A DNA stretch of 64,000 bases. Origin: Stutzerimonas stutzeri. GTDB lineage: Bacteria; Pseudomonadota; Gammaproteobacteria; Pseudomonadales; Pseudomonadaceae. The stretch is taken from positions 3,488,001-3,552,000 of the forward strand of contig NZ_CP046902.1 of the NCBI RefSeq assembly GCF_009789555.1. The letters are read 5' to 3'. The position numbers and the translations under genes were made by a program. Under the pieces are notes generated by a model that did not search any database, was not told where the DNA came from, and saw nothing but the letters and a program-made list of their open reading frames with translations. Positions 46,894 to 56,528 of the stretch are shown piece by piece. Every line of letters starts with the position of its first letter. Within the stretch, counting starts at the first letter, position 1.

Positions 46894-49800
46894 ATGTTCG
46901 ACCGCAACGCCCGTCTCCAGGCACTCCAGCAAGCCCTCAAGGAGCGTATCCTGATTCTCGACGGCGGCATGGGCACCATGATCCAGAGCTACAAACTGGA
47001 CGAGTCCGACTATCGCGGTGAACGCTTCGCCGATTGGCCGCAGGACCTCAAAGGCAATAACGACCTGCTGATCCTGACGCGCCCGGACGCCATCAGCGCC
47101 ATCGAGAAAGCCTACTTCGACGCCGGTGCCGATATCGTCGAAACCAATACCTTCAACGCGACCCGTGTTTCCCAGGCCGATTACGGCATGGAAGCGCTGG
47201 TGTACGAACTGAATGTCGAAGGCGCCCGCCTCGCGCGCCAGGCCGCCGACGCCAAGACCGCCGAGACGCCGGACCGTCCGCGCTTCGTCGCCGGGGTGCT
47301 CGGCCCGACCAGCCGCACCTGCTCGCTGTCGCCCGACGTGAACAACCCCGGCTACCGCAACGTCACCTTCGACGAGTTGGTGGATAACTACACCGAAGCC
47401 ACCCGCGGCCTGATCGAAGGCGGCGCGGACCTGATCCTGATCGAAACCATCTTCGACACACTCAATGCCAAAGCGGCGATTTTCGCCGTGCAGGGCGTGT
47501 TCGAGGACCTTGGCTTCGAGCTGCCAATCATGATTTCCGGCACCATCACCGATGCCTCGGGCCGCACGCTCTCCGGGCAGACCACCGAGGCGTTCTGGAA
47601 CTCGGTTCGCCATGCCAAGCCGATCTCGGTCGGGCTCAACTGTGCACTGGGCGCCAAGGAACTGCGGCCCTACCTTGAGGAGCTGTCGAACAAGGCCGAC
47701 ACCCATGTCTCGGCGCACCCCAACGCCGGCTTGCCGAACGCATTCGGCGAGTACGATGAAAGCCCGGCGGAAATGGCCCGGGTCGTCGAGGAGTTCGCCG
47801 CCAGCGGTTTTCTCAACATCGTTGGCGGTTGTTGCGGTACCACCCCGGCTCACATCGAGGCAATCGCCAAGGCCGTCGCCAAGTACGCACCGCGCGCCAT
47901 CCCGGATATTCCCAAAGCCTGCCGCCTGTCGGGCCTCGAGCCCTTCACGATCGATCGCAACTCCCTGTTCGTCAACGTCGGCGAGCGGACCAACATCACC
48001 GGTTCGGCGAAATTTGCCCGTCTGATCCGCGAGGAAAACTACACCGAGGCCCTGGAAGTCGCCCTGCAACAGGTCGAAGCCGGCGCTCAGGTGATCGACA
48101 TCAACATGGACGAGGGCATGCTGGATTCGAAGAAGGCCATGGTGACCTTCCTCAATCTGATCGCCGGCGAACCGGATATTTCGCGCGTACCGATCATGAT
48201 CGACTCCTCCAAGTGGGAAGTGATCGAAGCGGGCCTCAAGTGCATCCAGGGCAAGGGCATCGTCAACTCGATCTCCATGAAGGAAGGCGTCGAGGCGTTC
48301 AAGCACCATGCTCGGCTGTGCAAGCGTTACGGCGCGGCGGTGGTGGTCATGGCATTCGACGAAGCCGGCCAGGCCGATACCGCCGCGCGCAAGCGCGAAA
48401 TCTGCCAGCGCTCCTACGACATCCTGGTCGATGAAGTCGGCTTCGCGCCGGAAGACATCATCTTCGACCCGAACATTTTCGCCGTCGCCACCGGCATCGA
48501 AGAGCACAACAACTACGCCGTGGACTTCATCGAAGCCTGCGCCTATATCCGCGACAACCTGCCCTACGCACTGACTTCGGGCGGCGTATCCAACGTGTCC
48601 TTCTCGTTCCGAGGCAACAATCCGGTGCGCGAGGCGATCCACTCGGTGTTCCTCTACTACGCCATCCAGAACGGCCTGACCATGGGCATCGTCAATGCCG
48701 GCCAACTGGAAATCTACGACGAAATCCCGAAGAAGCTGCGCGACGCGGTCGAGGACGTGGTACTCAACCGCACGCCCAATGGCACCGAAGCGCTGCTGGC
48801 CATCGCCGATGAATTCAAGGGCGACGGCAGCGTCAAGGAAGCGGAAACCGAGGAATGGCGCGGCTACAGCGTCGAGAAGCGTCTGGAGCACGCGCTGGTC
48901 AAGGGCATCACCACGCACATCGTCCAGGACACCGAAGAGTTCCGCCAGCAATGCGCGCGCCCCATCGAGGTCATCGAAGGTCCGCTGATGGCCGGCATGA
49001 ACGTGGTCGGCGACCTGTTCGGCTCGGGCAAGATGTTTCTCCCGCAGGTGGTCAAATCGGCCCGTGTGATGAAGCAGGCGGTGGCGCACCTGATCCCCTT
49101 TATCGAAGCCGAAAAAGGGGACAAGCCCGAAGCCAAGGGCAAGATCCTGATGGCCACCGTCAAGGGCGACGTCCATGACATCGGCAAGAACATCGTCGGC
49201 GTGGTCCTTGGCTGCAACGGCTACGATGTCGTCGACATGGGCGTGATGGTCCCGGCTGAAAAGATTCTGCAGACCGCCATCGCCGAGAAGTGCGACATCA
49301 TCGGCCTGTCCGGCCTGATCACCCCGTCGCTCGACGAGATGGTCCACGTGGCGCGGGAGATGCAGCGCCAGGATTTCCATCTGCCGTTGATGATCGGCGG
49401 CGCGACCACGTCGAAGGCGCATACGGCGGTCAAGATCGATCCGCATTACAAGAACGACGCGGTGGTCTACGTGACCGACGCCTCGCGCGCGGTCGGTGTC
49501 GCCACCACACTGCTGTCCAAGGAACTCAAGCCGGCGTTCGTCGAGAAAACCCGCGAAGAGTACGCGATGATCCGCGAACGCACCGCCAACCGCAGCGCAC
49601 GTACCGAGCGTCTCACTTACGCTGAGGCCATTGCGGTCAAGCCCACGTTCGATTGGAGCGATTACTCGCCGGTCAAACCGAGCTTCACCGGACGCAAGGT
49701 GCTGGAGGACATCGATCTGCGCACGCTGGTCGATTACATCGACTGGACGCCGTTCTTTATCTCCTGGGACCTGGCCGGCAAATACCCGCGCATCCTTGAA

Positions 49801-50586
49801 GATGAGGTCGTGGGTGAAGCCGCCACGGCACTGTTCAGCGATGCACAGGCGATGCTGAACAAACTGATCGATGAAAAGCTCATCAAGGCCCGCGCGGTAT
49901 TCGGCTTCTGGCCCGCCAATCAGGTCGACGAGGACGACCTTGAAGTGTACGGCGACGATGGCGCGCCGCTGGCCCGACTGCATCATCTGCGCCAGCAGAC
50001 CGTGAAGACCGACGGCAAGCCAAACTTCTCCCTCGCCGACTTCGTCGCACCGAAAGGCAGCGGCGTCACCGATTACGTCGGTGGTTTCATCACCACCGCC
50101 GGCATCGGCGCCGAAGAAGTCGCCAGGGCCTACCAGGACGCGGGCGACGACTACAACTCGATCATGGTCAAGGCACTGGCCGATCGTCTGGCCGAAGCCT
50201 GCGCCGAATGGTTGCATCAGCAGGTGCGCAAGCACTGGTGGGGTTACGATCCCGAGGAGCAGCTGAGCAACGAAGAGCTGATCAAGGAGCAATACAAGGG
50301 CATCCGCCCTGCTCCCGGCTACCCAGCGTGCCCCGATCACACCGAGAAAGCCACGCTGTTCGCGTTGCTCGATGCCGATGGTGCCAGCCAGGTAACCCTG
50401 ACCGAACACTTCGCCATGCTGCCCACCGCGGCGGTCAGTGGCTGGTACTTCGCCCATCCCAAGGCGCAGTACTTCGCGGTCGGCAAGATCGACAAGGATC
50501 AGGTCGAAAGCTACAGCAAGCGCAAGGGACAGGCGCTGGCCGTGACCGAACGCTGGCTGATGCCCAACCTCGGTTACGATAACTGA
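46894..50586 (+). CDS. metH: Cobalamin-dependent methionine synthase MetH
   Basis: A 1,230-residue enzyme transferring a methyl group from methyltetrahydrofolate to homocysteine. The homocysteine domain (1-330) has zinc ligands near Cys248 and in GGCCGTTP near 311-313. The folate domain follows (about 350-615, FVNVGERTNITGS). The cobalamin domain (650-895) has the DVHDIGKNIVG motif with the B12-binding His near 760. The C-terminal activation domain (about 915-1230) binds S-adenosylmethionine (RPAPGYPACPDHTEK). All modules are intact. A long overlapping frame on the other strand is a codon-bias artefact. Confidence 0.98.
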   Translation: MFDRNARLQALQQALKERILILDGGMGTMIQSYKLDESDYRGERFADWPQDLKGNNDLLILTRPDAISAIEKAYFDAGADIVETNTFNATRVSQADYGMEALVYELNVEGARLARQAADAKTAETPDRPRFVAGVLGPTSRTCSLSPDVNNPGYRNVTFDELVDNYTEATRGLIEGGADLILIETIFDTLNAKAAIFAVQGVFEDLGFELPIMISGTITDASGRTLSGQTTEAFWNSVRHAKPISVGLNCALGAKELRPYLEELSNKADTHVSAHPNAGLPNAFGEYDESPAEMARVVEEFAASGFLNIVGGCCGTTPAHIEAIAKAVAKYAPRAIPDIPKACRLSGLEPFTIDRNSLFVNVGERTNITGSAKFARLIREENYTEALEVALQQVEAGAQVIDINMDEGMLDSKKAMVTFLNLIAGEPDISRVPIMIDSSKWEVIEAGLKCIQGKGIVNSISMKEGVEAFKHHARLCKRYGAAVVVMAFDEAGQADTAARKREICQRSYDILVDEVGFAPEDIIFDPNIFAVATGIEEHNNYAVDFIEACAYIRDNLPYALTSGGVSNVSFSFRGNNPVREAIHSVFLYYAIQNGLTMGIVNAGQLEIYDEIPKKLRDAVEDVVLNRTPNGTEALLAIADEFKGDGSVKEAETEEWRGYSVEKRLEHALVKGITTHIVQDTEEFRQQCARPIEVIEGPLMAGMNVVGDLFGSGKMFLPQVVKSARVMKQAVAHLIPFIEAEKGDKPEAKGKILMATVKGDVHDIGKNIVGVVLGCNGYDVVDMGVMVPAEKILQTAIAEKCDIIGLSGLITPSLDEMVHVAREMQRQDFHLPLMIGGATTSKAHTAVKIDPHYKNDAVVYVTDASRAVGVATTLLSKELKPAFVEKTREEYAMIRERTANRSARTERLTYAEAIAVKPTFDWSDYSPVKPSFTGRKVLEDIDLRTLVDYIDWTPFFISWDLAGKYPRILEDEVVGEAATALFSDAQAMLNKLIDEKLIKARAVFGFWPANQVDEDDLEVYGDDGAPLARLHHLRQQTVKTDGKPNFSLADFVAPKGSGVTDYVGGFITTAGIGAEEVARAYQDAGDDYNSIMVKALADRLAEACAEWLHQQVRKHWWGYDPEEQLSNEELIKEQYKGIRPAPGYPACPDHTEKATLFALLDADGASQVTLTEHFAMLPTAAVSGWYFAHPKAQYFAVGKIDKDQVESYSKRKGQALAVTERWLMPNLGYDN

Positions 50587-50662
50587 GCCGAACATGACCG
50601 CGCGCCGGACAGGCGTCGCGGTCATGCGCCTTGCCCACTCCAAGCCAAACACGAAGCCAGCA

Positions 50663-50995
50663 ATGCCTACCGAAACCCGCTACCTGCTCGATGAACTAGA
50701 AACCGCCGACATGCTCGAAGTCGACGGGCTGCATGCCTGGCAATTCAGCCTTGATGAAGAACTGCTCGACCGTGCCGAAGCCGCCGCGCTCGCGGGCGAG
50801 CCGTTCGCCAGCGACGAGACCGTTGTCCGCATCGAACTGCTCGACGGTCGTGAACGGCGCCACTGGGCGTTCAGCTACAACGAGGTGATGGAAGCGGTCT
50901 ATTACGCCGACGAACAGTCCTGGGCGCTTGGCGCTGCCACGCAAACACGCATCAGGTGTCTTGGCGCAATCAGCGCAAACGCCGATGACGACTGA
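50663..50995 (+). CDS. Small conserved Pseudomonas protein (possibly DUF5629)
   Basis: A 110-residue acidic protein starting MPTETRYLLDELETADMLEVDGLHAWQFSL. An in-frame start 23 codons upstream is less likely because that extension looks like untranslated sequence. It contains VVRIELLDGRERRHWAFSYNEVMEAVY, a probable strand-helix core. It sits just after metH, a position where pseudomonads keep a small hypothetical gene. The family name is a memory-based guess and the function is unknown. It is convergent with the transporter gene. Confidence 0.72.
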   Translation: MPTETRYLLDELETADMLEVDGLHAWQFSLDEELLDRAEAAALAGEPFASDETVVRIELLDGRERRHWAFSYNEVMEAVYYADEQSWALGAATQTRIRCLGAISANADDD

Positions 50996-51001
50996 CAGGC
51001 A

Positions 51002-51913
51002 TCACTTCGGACTTTCTCCCCGACGCAGCAGCAGTGCAATGGCCAGCAGTACCATTACGCTGCCGGGCAGCCATTGCCAGCCGATTCGTTGCGGCTGCGC
51101 AATGAACAGCAGCACCATCGACACGAACGGCACCAGATAGCTATACGCGGTCACCGCACCCGGCGTGAGCACTGCCGTGGCCCGCTGCTGCAAAAAGAAG
51201 GTCATTGCGCTGGAAAATACACCCAGATAGACAACCAGCGTCACGTCTCGCAGGTCCATCCGCAACAGCGCCGACGGCTGCTCCCAGACCAGCCCCAGCA
51301 AGCCGATCAGCAGCGCGCCGATCAGCAGACTCCAGAAGGTTCGCAATCCGGCCTCCCGGGCCAGTACGCCGCGATGCAGGCCCCACTTGCTTAATACCGG
51401 ATACAACGCCGACGCCACACAGCCGAAGAAGAACGCCAGCTCGCCACGGCCAAGCTTCAGTTCGCCAAGGTCGCCGTTGTTTTCCGCCACCGCCAGGCCC
51501 AACGCGCCGAACGCGCCCAACGCGAGAATCGCCAACAGCCGCCCGGCGGGTTGCTCTACCCCCAACCCACGGCCGATGCAATAAGCCAGCAGCGGCACGC
51601 TGACGAACAAGGTCGCCATCGACAGGGCGCTGATGCGATGCGCCGCCCAGAACATGGTGCCGAAGAAACCAGCCAGACTCAGGCCCATCAGTGCGTACAG
51701 CAGCAATCCTGGCCAGCTTGGCCAGCGCGCCTCGTGCCGCCAGAGCAGCGGCAGCAATACCAGCGCAGCGATGCTGAAACGGATGGCCGTCAATAACAGC
51801 GGGGGTAAACCTTCACTCATCAACCCTACGGCGGGAAAGGACAAGCCGACGAAGAGCGCCCAAAGCAACATGCCCAGGTGCGCACGGGTGACGCCACGCC
51901 TGGGTTCATTCAT
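51002..51913 (-). CDS. EamA/DMT-family transporter
   Basis: A 303-residue inner-membrane protein with ten predicted spans in two EamA repeats (about 10-135 and 150-290), the architecture of drug/metabolite exporters. The start at 51913 overlaps the MarR gene by eight bases, so the two form one operon. It probably exports a small molecule sensed by that regulator, but the substrate cannot be read from sequence. Confidence 0.88.
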   Translation of the reverse strand: MNEPRRGVTRAHLGMLLWALFVGLSFPAVGLMSEGLPPLLLTAIRFSIAALVLLPLLWRHEARWPSWPGLLLYALMGLSLAGFFGTMFWAAHRISALSMATLFVSVPLLAYCIGRGLGVEQPAGRLLAILALGAFGALGLAVAENNGDLGELKLGRGELAFFFGCVASALYPVLSKWGLHRGVLAREAGLRTFWSLLIGALLIGLLGLVWEQPSALLRMDLRDVTLVVYLGVFSSAMTFFLQQRATAVLTPGAVTAYSYLVPFVSMVLLFIAQPQRIGWQWLPGSVMVLLAIALLLRRGESPK

Positions 51914-52433
51914 CGCCCTGCTCCTCCAGGACCAGGAGCAGCGTGCGAAGCCCATTGGCCAGCGCCTGCTTTTGCGCCCGATCAAGCGGCGCCTGCATGC
52001 GATGCAGGGTCGCCAGGTACTCATCGAGGCAGCCCAGCAGCACGGCCCGGCCTTCATCGCTGAGGCGTATCAGAAGGCTGCGACGATCCTCCGGGTTGGC
52101 GACACGCTGAACCAGCCCCGCCGCTTCCAGCCGGTCGAGACGATGGGTCATCGCCCCCGAGCTGAGCACCGCGGCGTGACGCAGCGCGTTCGGCGTCAGC
52201 CCACTCGGCTGACCGCTGCGATAAAGCGTGGCGAGCAGGTCGAACTCACCGTCATGCAGGCCATGCTTGCGAAACACCGCGGCAACGCGGCGGTTAAGGT
52301 ATTTAGACAACCGATAGACCCGCGCGAATATCGCCATCGGTGAACAGTCATCCTCAGGTCGCACGTTTCGCCATTGAGCGAGCACGCCATCGACATGATC
52401 GCCAGCCTCGAGCTTGCGCACTGATATCTCCAC
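51906..52433 (-). CDS. MarR-family transcriptional regulator
   Basis: A 175-residue winged-helix repressor. The helix-turn-helix and wing are LTPNALRHAAVLSSGAMTHRLDRLEAAGLVQR and VANPEDRRSLLIRLSDEG, with the DRRS wing signature around residue 117. An N-terminal helix pair (AIFARVYRLSKYLNRRV) should dimerise. It overlaps the downstream transporter gene and probably controls both, possibly through the inverted repeat just upstream of its start. Confidence 0.9.
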   Translation of the reverse strand: MEISVRKLEAGDHVDGVLAQWRNVRPEDDCSPMAIFARVYRLSKYLNRRVAAVFRKHGLHDGEFDLLATLYRSGQPSGLTPNALRHAAVLSSGAMTHRLDRLEAAGLVQRVANPEDRRSLLIRLSDEGRAVLLGCLDEYLATLHRMQAPLDRAQKQALANGLRTLLLVLEEQGDE

Positions 52434-52443
52434 AAAAAGAATC

Positions 52444-52459
52444 TTTATGTGAAGCTAAA
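52444..52459. promoter_or_regulatory. Candidate MarR operator
   Basis: TTTA-N8-TAAA, a small inverted repeat of MarR-site size, begins ten bases before the regulator's start codon. The arms are only four bases, so this is tentative. Confidence 0.3.
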
Positions 52460-52860
52460 TAAACAGAACGCGAAAGGCAAGCGGCTATCCACCCTCAGCT
52501 ACGCGAGGCGACGAATGACGCCGTGGGCGAACGGCTAGGAATGGTTTCGGTCGGCTAAAGACGCGGGTGCGCCCCTGGCGAAAGCGCGTCATTTGCCGGA
52601 TGCATCGAACACGCCTCTGTCGAGTTGTCGCTGCGGCGCGACAGTTGCGCGCTGTGGACGGCTCAGATGATCACGATGCAGCGCAGCTGCCAGGCACGCC
52701 GATCTCACAAAAAACGGGCTAAGAGCAAGCGGAACGGTGTCAGCAACGTTCGTCGGCGGCGTTCAAGTACACCGCACCCCGGACGATAACCGTCTCGGTG
52801 CTTGTTTGAAGTACCTCCGCCCACTCCCGGACAGTCGGGGTGTATCGTTTGGAGTCAGTG
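52460..52860. other. Intergenic region between marR and the second chemoreceptor
   Basis: About 400 bases without a credible gene. It holds TGTCGC-N6-GCGACA near 52625-52642 and no terminator, tRNA or strong promoter match. GGAG near 52852 serves the chemoreceptor. Confidence 0.5.
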
Positions 52861-54816
52861 ATGTTTGGAACCCGACCTGGTATTGCTGGGCAGCTTGGGA
52901 TTGCGCTTTCGGCCATTCTTGCGGTCGTTATAACCGCTAGCAGCCTGTTTGCCCTTCGCTCACTGAGCCACTCGACCGACCAGGCGCACCGCCAGCACCT
53001 GGCCAGCGAAGCGAAACTGCTGGCTGACCAACTTGCCACGTTCCACGCCACGCTGAAGACCAGTACGCAGCGGCTGGCGACACTGTTCGAGCGTCGTTTT
53101 GAATCGGGCCTGATCCTCGACGCAAGCAGTGGCGGGACCGAGCCATCGCTCTACTTGAACGGTGAGCGCCTGAACGGCACCTTTACCTTGGTCGACGAAT
53201 TCACAAGTCTGACCGGCGGCGCAGCCACACTCTTCGCGCGTACCGGCGACGACTTCGTCAGGGTGACCACTTCAGTCAAGAAACAAGACGGCTCGCGCGC
53301 CGTTGGCACCCTGCTCGAGCGCAAGCATCCCGGTTACTCCAGGCTCATTGAAGGGCAGTCTTATGTAGGTCGCGCAACCCTGTTCGGTCGCCAGTATATG
53401 AACCAGTACACGCCGGTTCGCGATGCGGCAGGAACGGTCATCGCAGTGCTATACGTCGGGTTCGACTACACCGACACCCAGCGGGACCAGTTCGACAGCC
53501 TTTCGGCGTTCCGCATCGGCAAGGGAGGTTCGCTCGCCGTCCGCGACGAGGGCGGTCAATGGCTGGTCGAACCGGCAGGCGCCACCGACCTGGATGCCTT
53601 GACCCGAGCGGCGGATCAATCCGACGCGGCCGGTGGCTTCCAGTGGAGCCAGGGCAACGGCAGATTCGTGAGCATGGTCGCGCCGGTTCCAGGCGATGAC
53701 TGGCAGGTTGTCGCCACGCTTCCCCAACACGAGATCGATGAACTGGCCTGGAGCGTAGGCGGCCGTCTTGCGTTCGGAAGTGTGCTTGCGCTGTTGCTAG
53801 CCGTCGTGGCGTCCATCGTCCTGCTGCGACACAAGCTTCGCCCACTGGGTCGTTTGGTCGATCAAGCCCAAGCATTCGGCGAAGGGCGTCTCAGCGTGCG
53901 CATGGCGGTCGATCGGAAGGATGAAATCGGCCTGCTGTCTGCCAGCTTCAACCGCATGGCCGAATCACTGGGAGGGACCGTTTCGCAGGTTCGTGACTCG
54001 TCTTCCGACGTAACGCGCCGCGCCGATCAATTGAACACGCTGGCTGCCGGAACCGAGCACCGTTCCGCCGAGCAGTCGTCGCAGATCGACACAATGGTCA
54101 GCGCCATCGAAGAATTCAGCGCCACGGCACAGAGCATTGCCGACAGCATGCAGAGGACCGAACAGCTGACCACCGAGAACGTGGCACAAACGCGCCGGGG
54201 CACCGAGTCGATGCGAGCGGCTTCGGATGCGCTGTCGCAGATCGCGCGTTCCCTGGGCACGACCGGTGACGTGGTCAATGGGCTTGGAGAACGGTCCCAA
54301 CAGATCGGCGGCATTATCGGAGTCATCAGCGGCATCGCGGAACAGACCAACCTGCTGGCGCTCAATGCCGCCATCGAAGCGGCGCGCGCCGGCGAACAAG
54401 GCCGCGGCTTCGCGGTCGTCGCGGACGAAGTGCGCAGTCTCGCGGCGCGAACCAGTCAGGCCACGCGCGAGATTTCGGAGATGATAAGCGCCGTGCAGGA
54501 AGAAACGTCGCGCGCCATGACGGCTATCGCAGGAGGCAATCGCCTCATGCAGGACGGACTGACGCTCAACCAGACGGTTGGCGACGCGCTGTCGATGATC
54601 GAAAACCAGGCGGTCAGCACGCTGGATCAGATCGCTGATATCGCCCGGGCAACCCATGAGCAGAGCTCCACAGCTTCGCTCCTGAGCCAGAACCTCCAAT
54701 CGATTGCCCAGGACAACGCGGCGAACCGCAGCGCGGGTGCCGAGCTTGCCGGCACCGCTCGCGAGCTGAAGAGGCTTGCCGAAACGCTTGATAGCGGAGT
54801 CAAACGCTTCAGCTGA
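52861..54816 (+). CDS. Methyl-accepting chemotaxis protein with Cache3/Cache2-type sensor
   Basis: A 651-residue chemoreceptor. Spans at about residues 8-30 and 300-325 enclose a large periplasmic sensor with TLVDEFTSLTGGAATLFARTGDDFVRV, HPGYSRLIEGQSYVGRATLFGRQYM and YTPVRDAAGTVIAVLYVGFD segments, typical of the Cache3-Cache2 fusion. HAMP follows (about 325-380), then the signalling domain with GIAEQTNLLALNAAIEAARAGEQ near 500. No C-terminal pentapeptide. The ATG at 52861 has GGAG upstream. Ligand unknown. Confidence 0.92.
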   Translation: MFGTRPGIAGQLGIALSAILAVVITASSLFALRSLSHSTDQAHRQHLASEAKLLADQLATFHATLKTSTQRLATLFERRFESGLILDASSGGTEPSLYLNGERLNGTFTLVDEFTSLTGGAATLFARTGDDFVRVTTSVKKQDGSRAVGTLLERKHPGYSRLIEGQSYVGRATLFGRQYMNQYTPVRDAAGTVIAVLYVGFDYTDTQRDQFDSLSAFRIGKGGSLAVRDEGGQWLVEPAGATDLDALTRAADQSDAAGGFQWSQGNGRFVSMVAPVPGDDWQVVATLPQHEIDELAWSVGGRLAFGSVLALLLAVVASIVLLRHKLRPLGRLVDQAQAFGEGRLSVRMAVDRKDEIGLLSASFNRMAESLGGTVSQVRDSSSDVTRRADQLNTLAAGTEHRSAEQSSQIDTMVSAIEEFSATAQSIADSMQRTEQLTTENVAQTRRGTESMRAASDALSQIARSLGTTGDVVNGLGERSQQIGGIIGVISGIAEQTNLLALNAAIEAARAGEQGRGFAVVADEVRSLAARTSQATREISEMISAVQEETSRAMTAIAGGNRLMQDGLTLNQTVGDALSMIENQAVSTLDQIADIARATHEQSSTASLLSQNLQSIAQDNAANRSAGAELAGTARELKRLAETLDSGVKRFS

Positions 54817-54829
54817 CACCGCTCGGGGT

Positions 54830-55132
54830 CTATCTCAGTTCTGAGGGCGAGTTGCGGACGATTTTGATCGAGTGCGTAAGCGTCGGCTTGCGGGTGACGC
54901 TGATGGCCTTGCGCGTCACCGTGTCGATGGTGATGTTCCAGAACCCCGTATTGGGCACCTTGATCTTCGCGGGAAATTTGTCGAACGCGCCGCCGTGATA
55001 GGCATGGCGGCCACCGTTCTTGAAGCTGCGGAAATTCTTGTCGTTCATCAGACGGATGTTGCAGGGCTGCGAGCATTCGATGACTACGAAGTCGTCTTCG
55101 TTGAGGTGTTCGCGCTGGTGAATGAACTTCAT
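54830..55132 (-). CDS. DUF1883 domain protein
   Basis: A 100-residue protein opening MKFIHQREHLNEDDFVVIEC and continuing QPCNIRLMNDKNFRSFKNG, GGAFDKFPAKIKVPNTGFWNITID, which fits the DUF1883 family across its length. It is probably all beta. The start at 55132 has a GGAGCGG site upstream; the in-frame upstream stretch is non-coding. Its gene is convergent with the chemoreceptor with only 13 bases between stops. Function unknown. Confidence 0.85.
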   Translation of the reverse strand: MKFIHQREHLNEDDFVVIECSQPCNIRLMNDKNFRSFKNGGRHAYHGGAFDKFPAKIKVPNTGFWNITIDTVTRKAISVTRKPTLTHSIKIVRNSPSELR

Positions 55133-55295
55133 GTACCGCTCCGGACCGCGTTTCTGGCAAAGGCGAAGATTACCATGCGCGCGCACCCCGCTGGGCACGC
55201 CCGGCACGCTGTTTAATTTGACACAATGGCGTTGCACACCGCCGTTGCGCGCGCCAGCGCCGGCGTTCATCCCTGCTGATCAAGGACACCCGCGA

Positions 55296-56444
55296 ATGTC
55301 GGCGGCGCCACTTTGCATCGATGCCACATCGCCCGTTGCCCGCCGCGCGACTCGGGTCGGTTTTTTCATGGCCGGGTTCGGCCTTTCGGTCTGGGCGCCG
55401 CTGGTGCCCTATGTGCGCGAGCGCATCGAGATGAGCGATGCGCTGTTCGGCACACTGCTGCTGTGTATCGGCGTCGGGTCGCTGACATGGATGCCCCTGT
55501 CCGGATTGCTGGTCACTCGCTGCGGCATCCGCCCGGTCGTGCTGTCCAGCGTGGTGCTGCTGCTTGTCGCGCTGGGCGGGATGGCGCTCACCGAATCGAT
55601 CTGGATGCTCGCCCTGGCCCTGTTCTGTTTCGGGGGCAGCCTGGGCGTCATCGACGTGGTGCTCAACATCCAGGGCGTGTTGATCGAACGAGACACTGGC
55701 AAGCGCCATATGTCGAATTTCCACGGGATGTTCAGCCTGGGCTCCATCTGCGGTGCGCTGGCCCTGACCGGTGCCTTGACGCTGGGTCTCGCACCGGCAA
55801 CCGGGACCCTGCTGATGATCGCCGTGATCGCGCTGGCAATCCTTGCCGTAGCCGCCGGGTTTCTCCGGGACAAGGCGCCAGGCGGAGGGGTCGCCTTTAT
55901 TCGTCCTACCGGAGTGGTGCTGCTGGTCGGCGCACTGTGCTTCATCGTCTACCTGGCCGAGGGGGCGGTGCTTGACTGGAGCGCCCTGTACCTCACCGAG
56001 CACAAGGCGCTGGAAACCGCAAAGGGCGGCCTGGGCTATGCAAGCTTTGCGTTGATGGTGACGATCGGTCGTTTCGCCGGTGCACCGGTCGTGAACAGCC
56101 TGGGAACCGCCCGCGTGATCGGCTTTGGCGGCCTGCTGGCAGGGATCGGCATCGGTCTCAGCATCCTGACCGATCATTGGGGCCTCGCCCTGCTCGGCTA
56201 CGGCCTGTGCGGGCTGGGCTGCGCGAACGTCTCGCCGGTGCTGATCTCATCCCTGAGCCGGCAGCACAGCATGCCGGTCCATCAGGCCGTCACCGCAGCG
56301 ACGACGATCGGCTTCGCTGGCGTGCTCGCCGGCCCGGCCATGATCGGTGTGATCGCTCACTATGGATCGTTGACGTTCGCCTTCGGTCTGCTCGCATTGC
56401 TGCTGTTCGGACTGATCCTGGGCAGTCGCCGCTTCAAGGACTGA
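55296..56444 (+). CDS. MFS transporter, YbjJ-like
   Basis: A 382-residue major facilitator with twelve hydrophobic segments. The N-terminus (RRATRVGFFMAGFGLSVWAPLVPYVRERIEMSD) and NFHGMFSLGSICGAL near residue 145 are typical of the YbjJ branch. The start ATG at 55296 is preceded by AAGGA; an upstream in-frame extension overlaps the divergent DUF1883 gene and is rejected. Substrate unknown. Confidence 0.88.
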   Translation: MSAAPLCIDATSPVARRATRVGFFMAGFGLSVWAPLVPYVRERIEMSDALFGTLLLCIGVGSLTWMPLSGLLVTRCGIRPVVLSSVVLLLVALGGMALTESIWMLALALFCFGGSLGVIDVVLNIQGVLIERDTGKRHMSNFHGMFSLGSICGALALTGALTLGLAPATGTLLMIAVIALAILAVAAGFLRDKAPGGGVAFIRPTGVVLLVGALCFIVYLAEGAVLDWSALYLTEHKALETAKGGLGYASFALMVTIGRFAGAPVVNSLGTARVIGFGGLLAGIGIGLSILTDHWGLALLGYGLCGLGCANVSPVLISSLSRQHSMPVHQAVTAATTIGFAGVLAGPAMIGVIAHYGSLTFAFGLLALLLFGLILGSRRFKD

Positions 56445-56528
56445 GCCCGACATGGGCGTCGGGCAGCCACCAAGCATCTGCGGCTCGCTACAGACCGCGC
56501 CTCGTCCTTTGGCTAGAATGCGCGCCCT

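Noticed and set aside
46855..50652. A 1,265-codon open frame on the minus strand opposite metH
   Set aside because: metH on the plus strand is intact with all catalytic motifs; the antisense frame has no domain and follows from high GC and codon bias.
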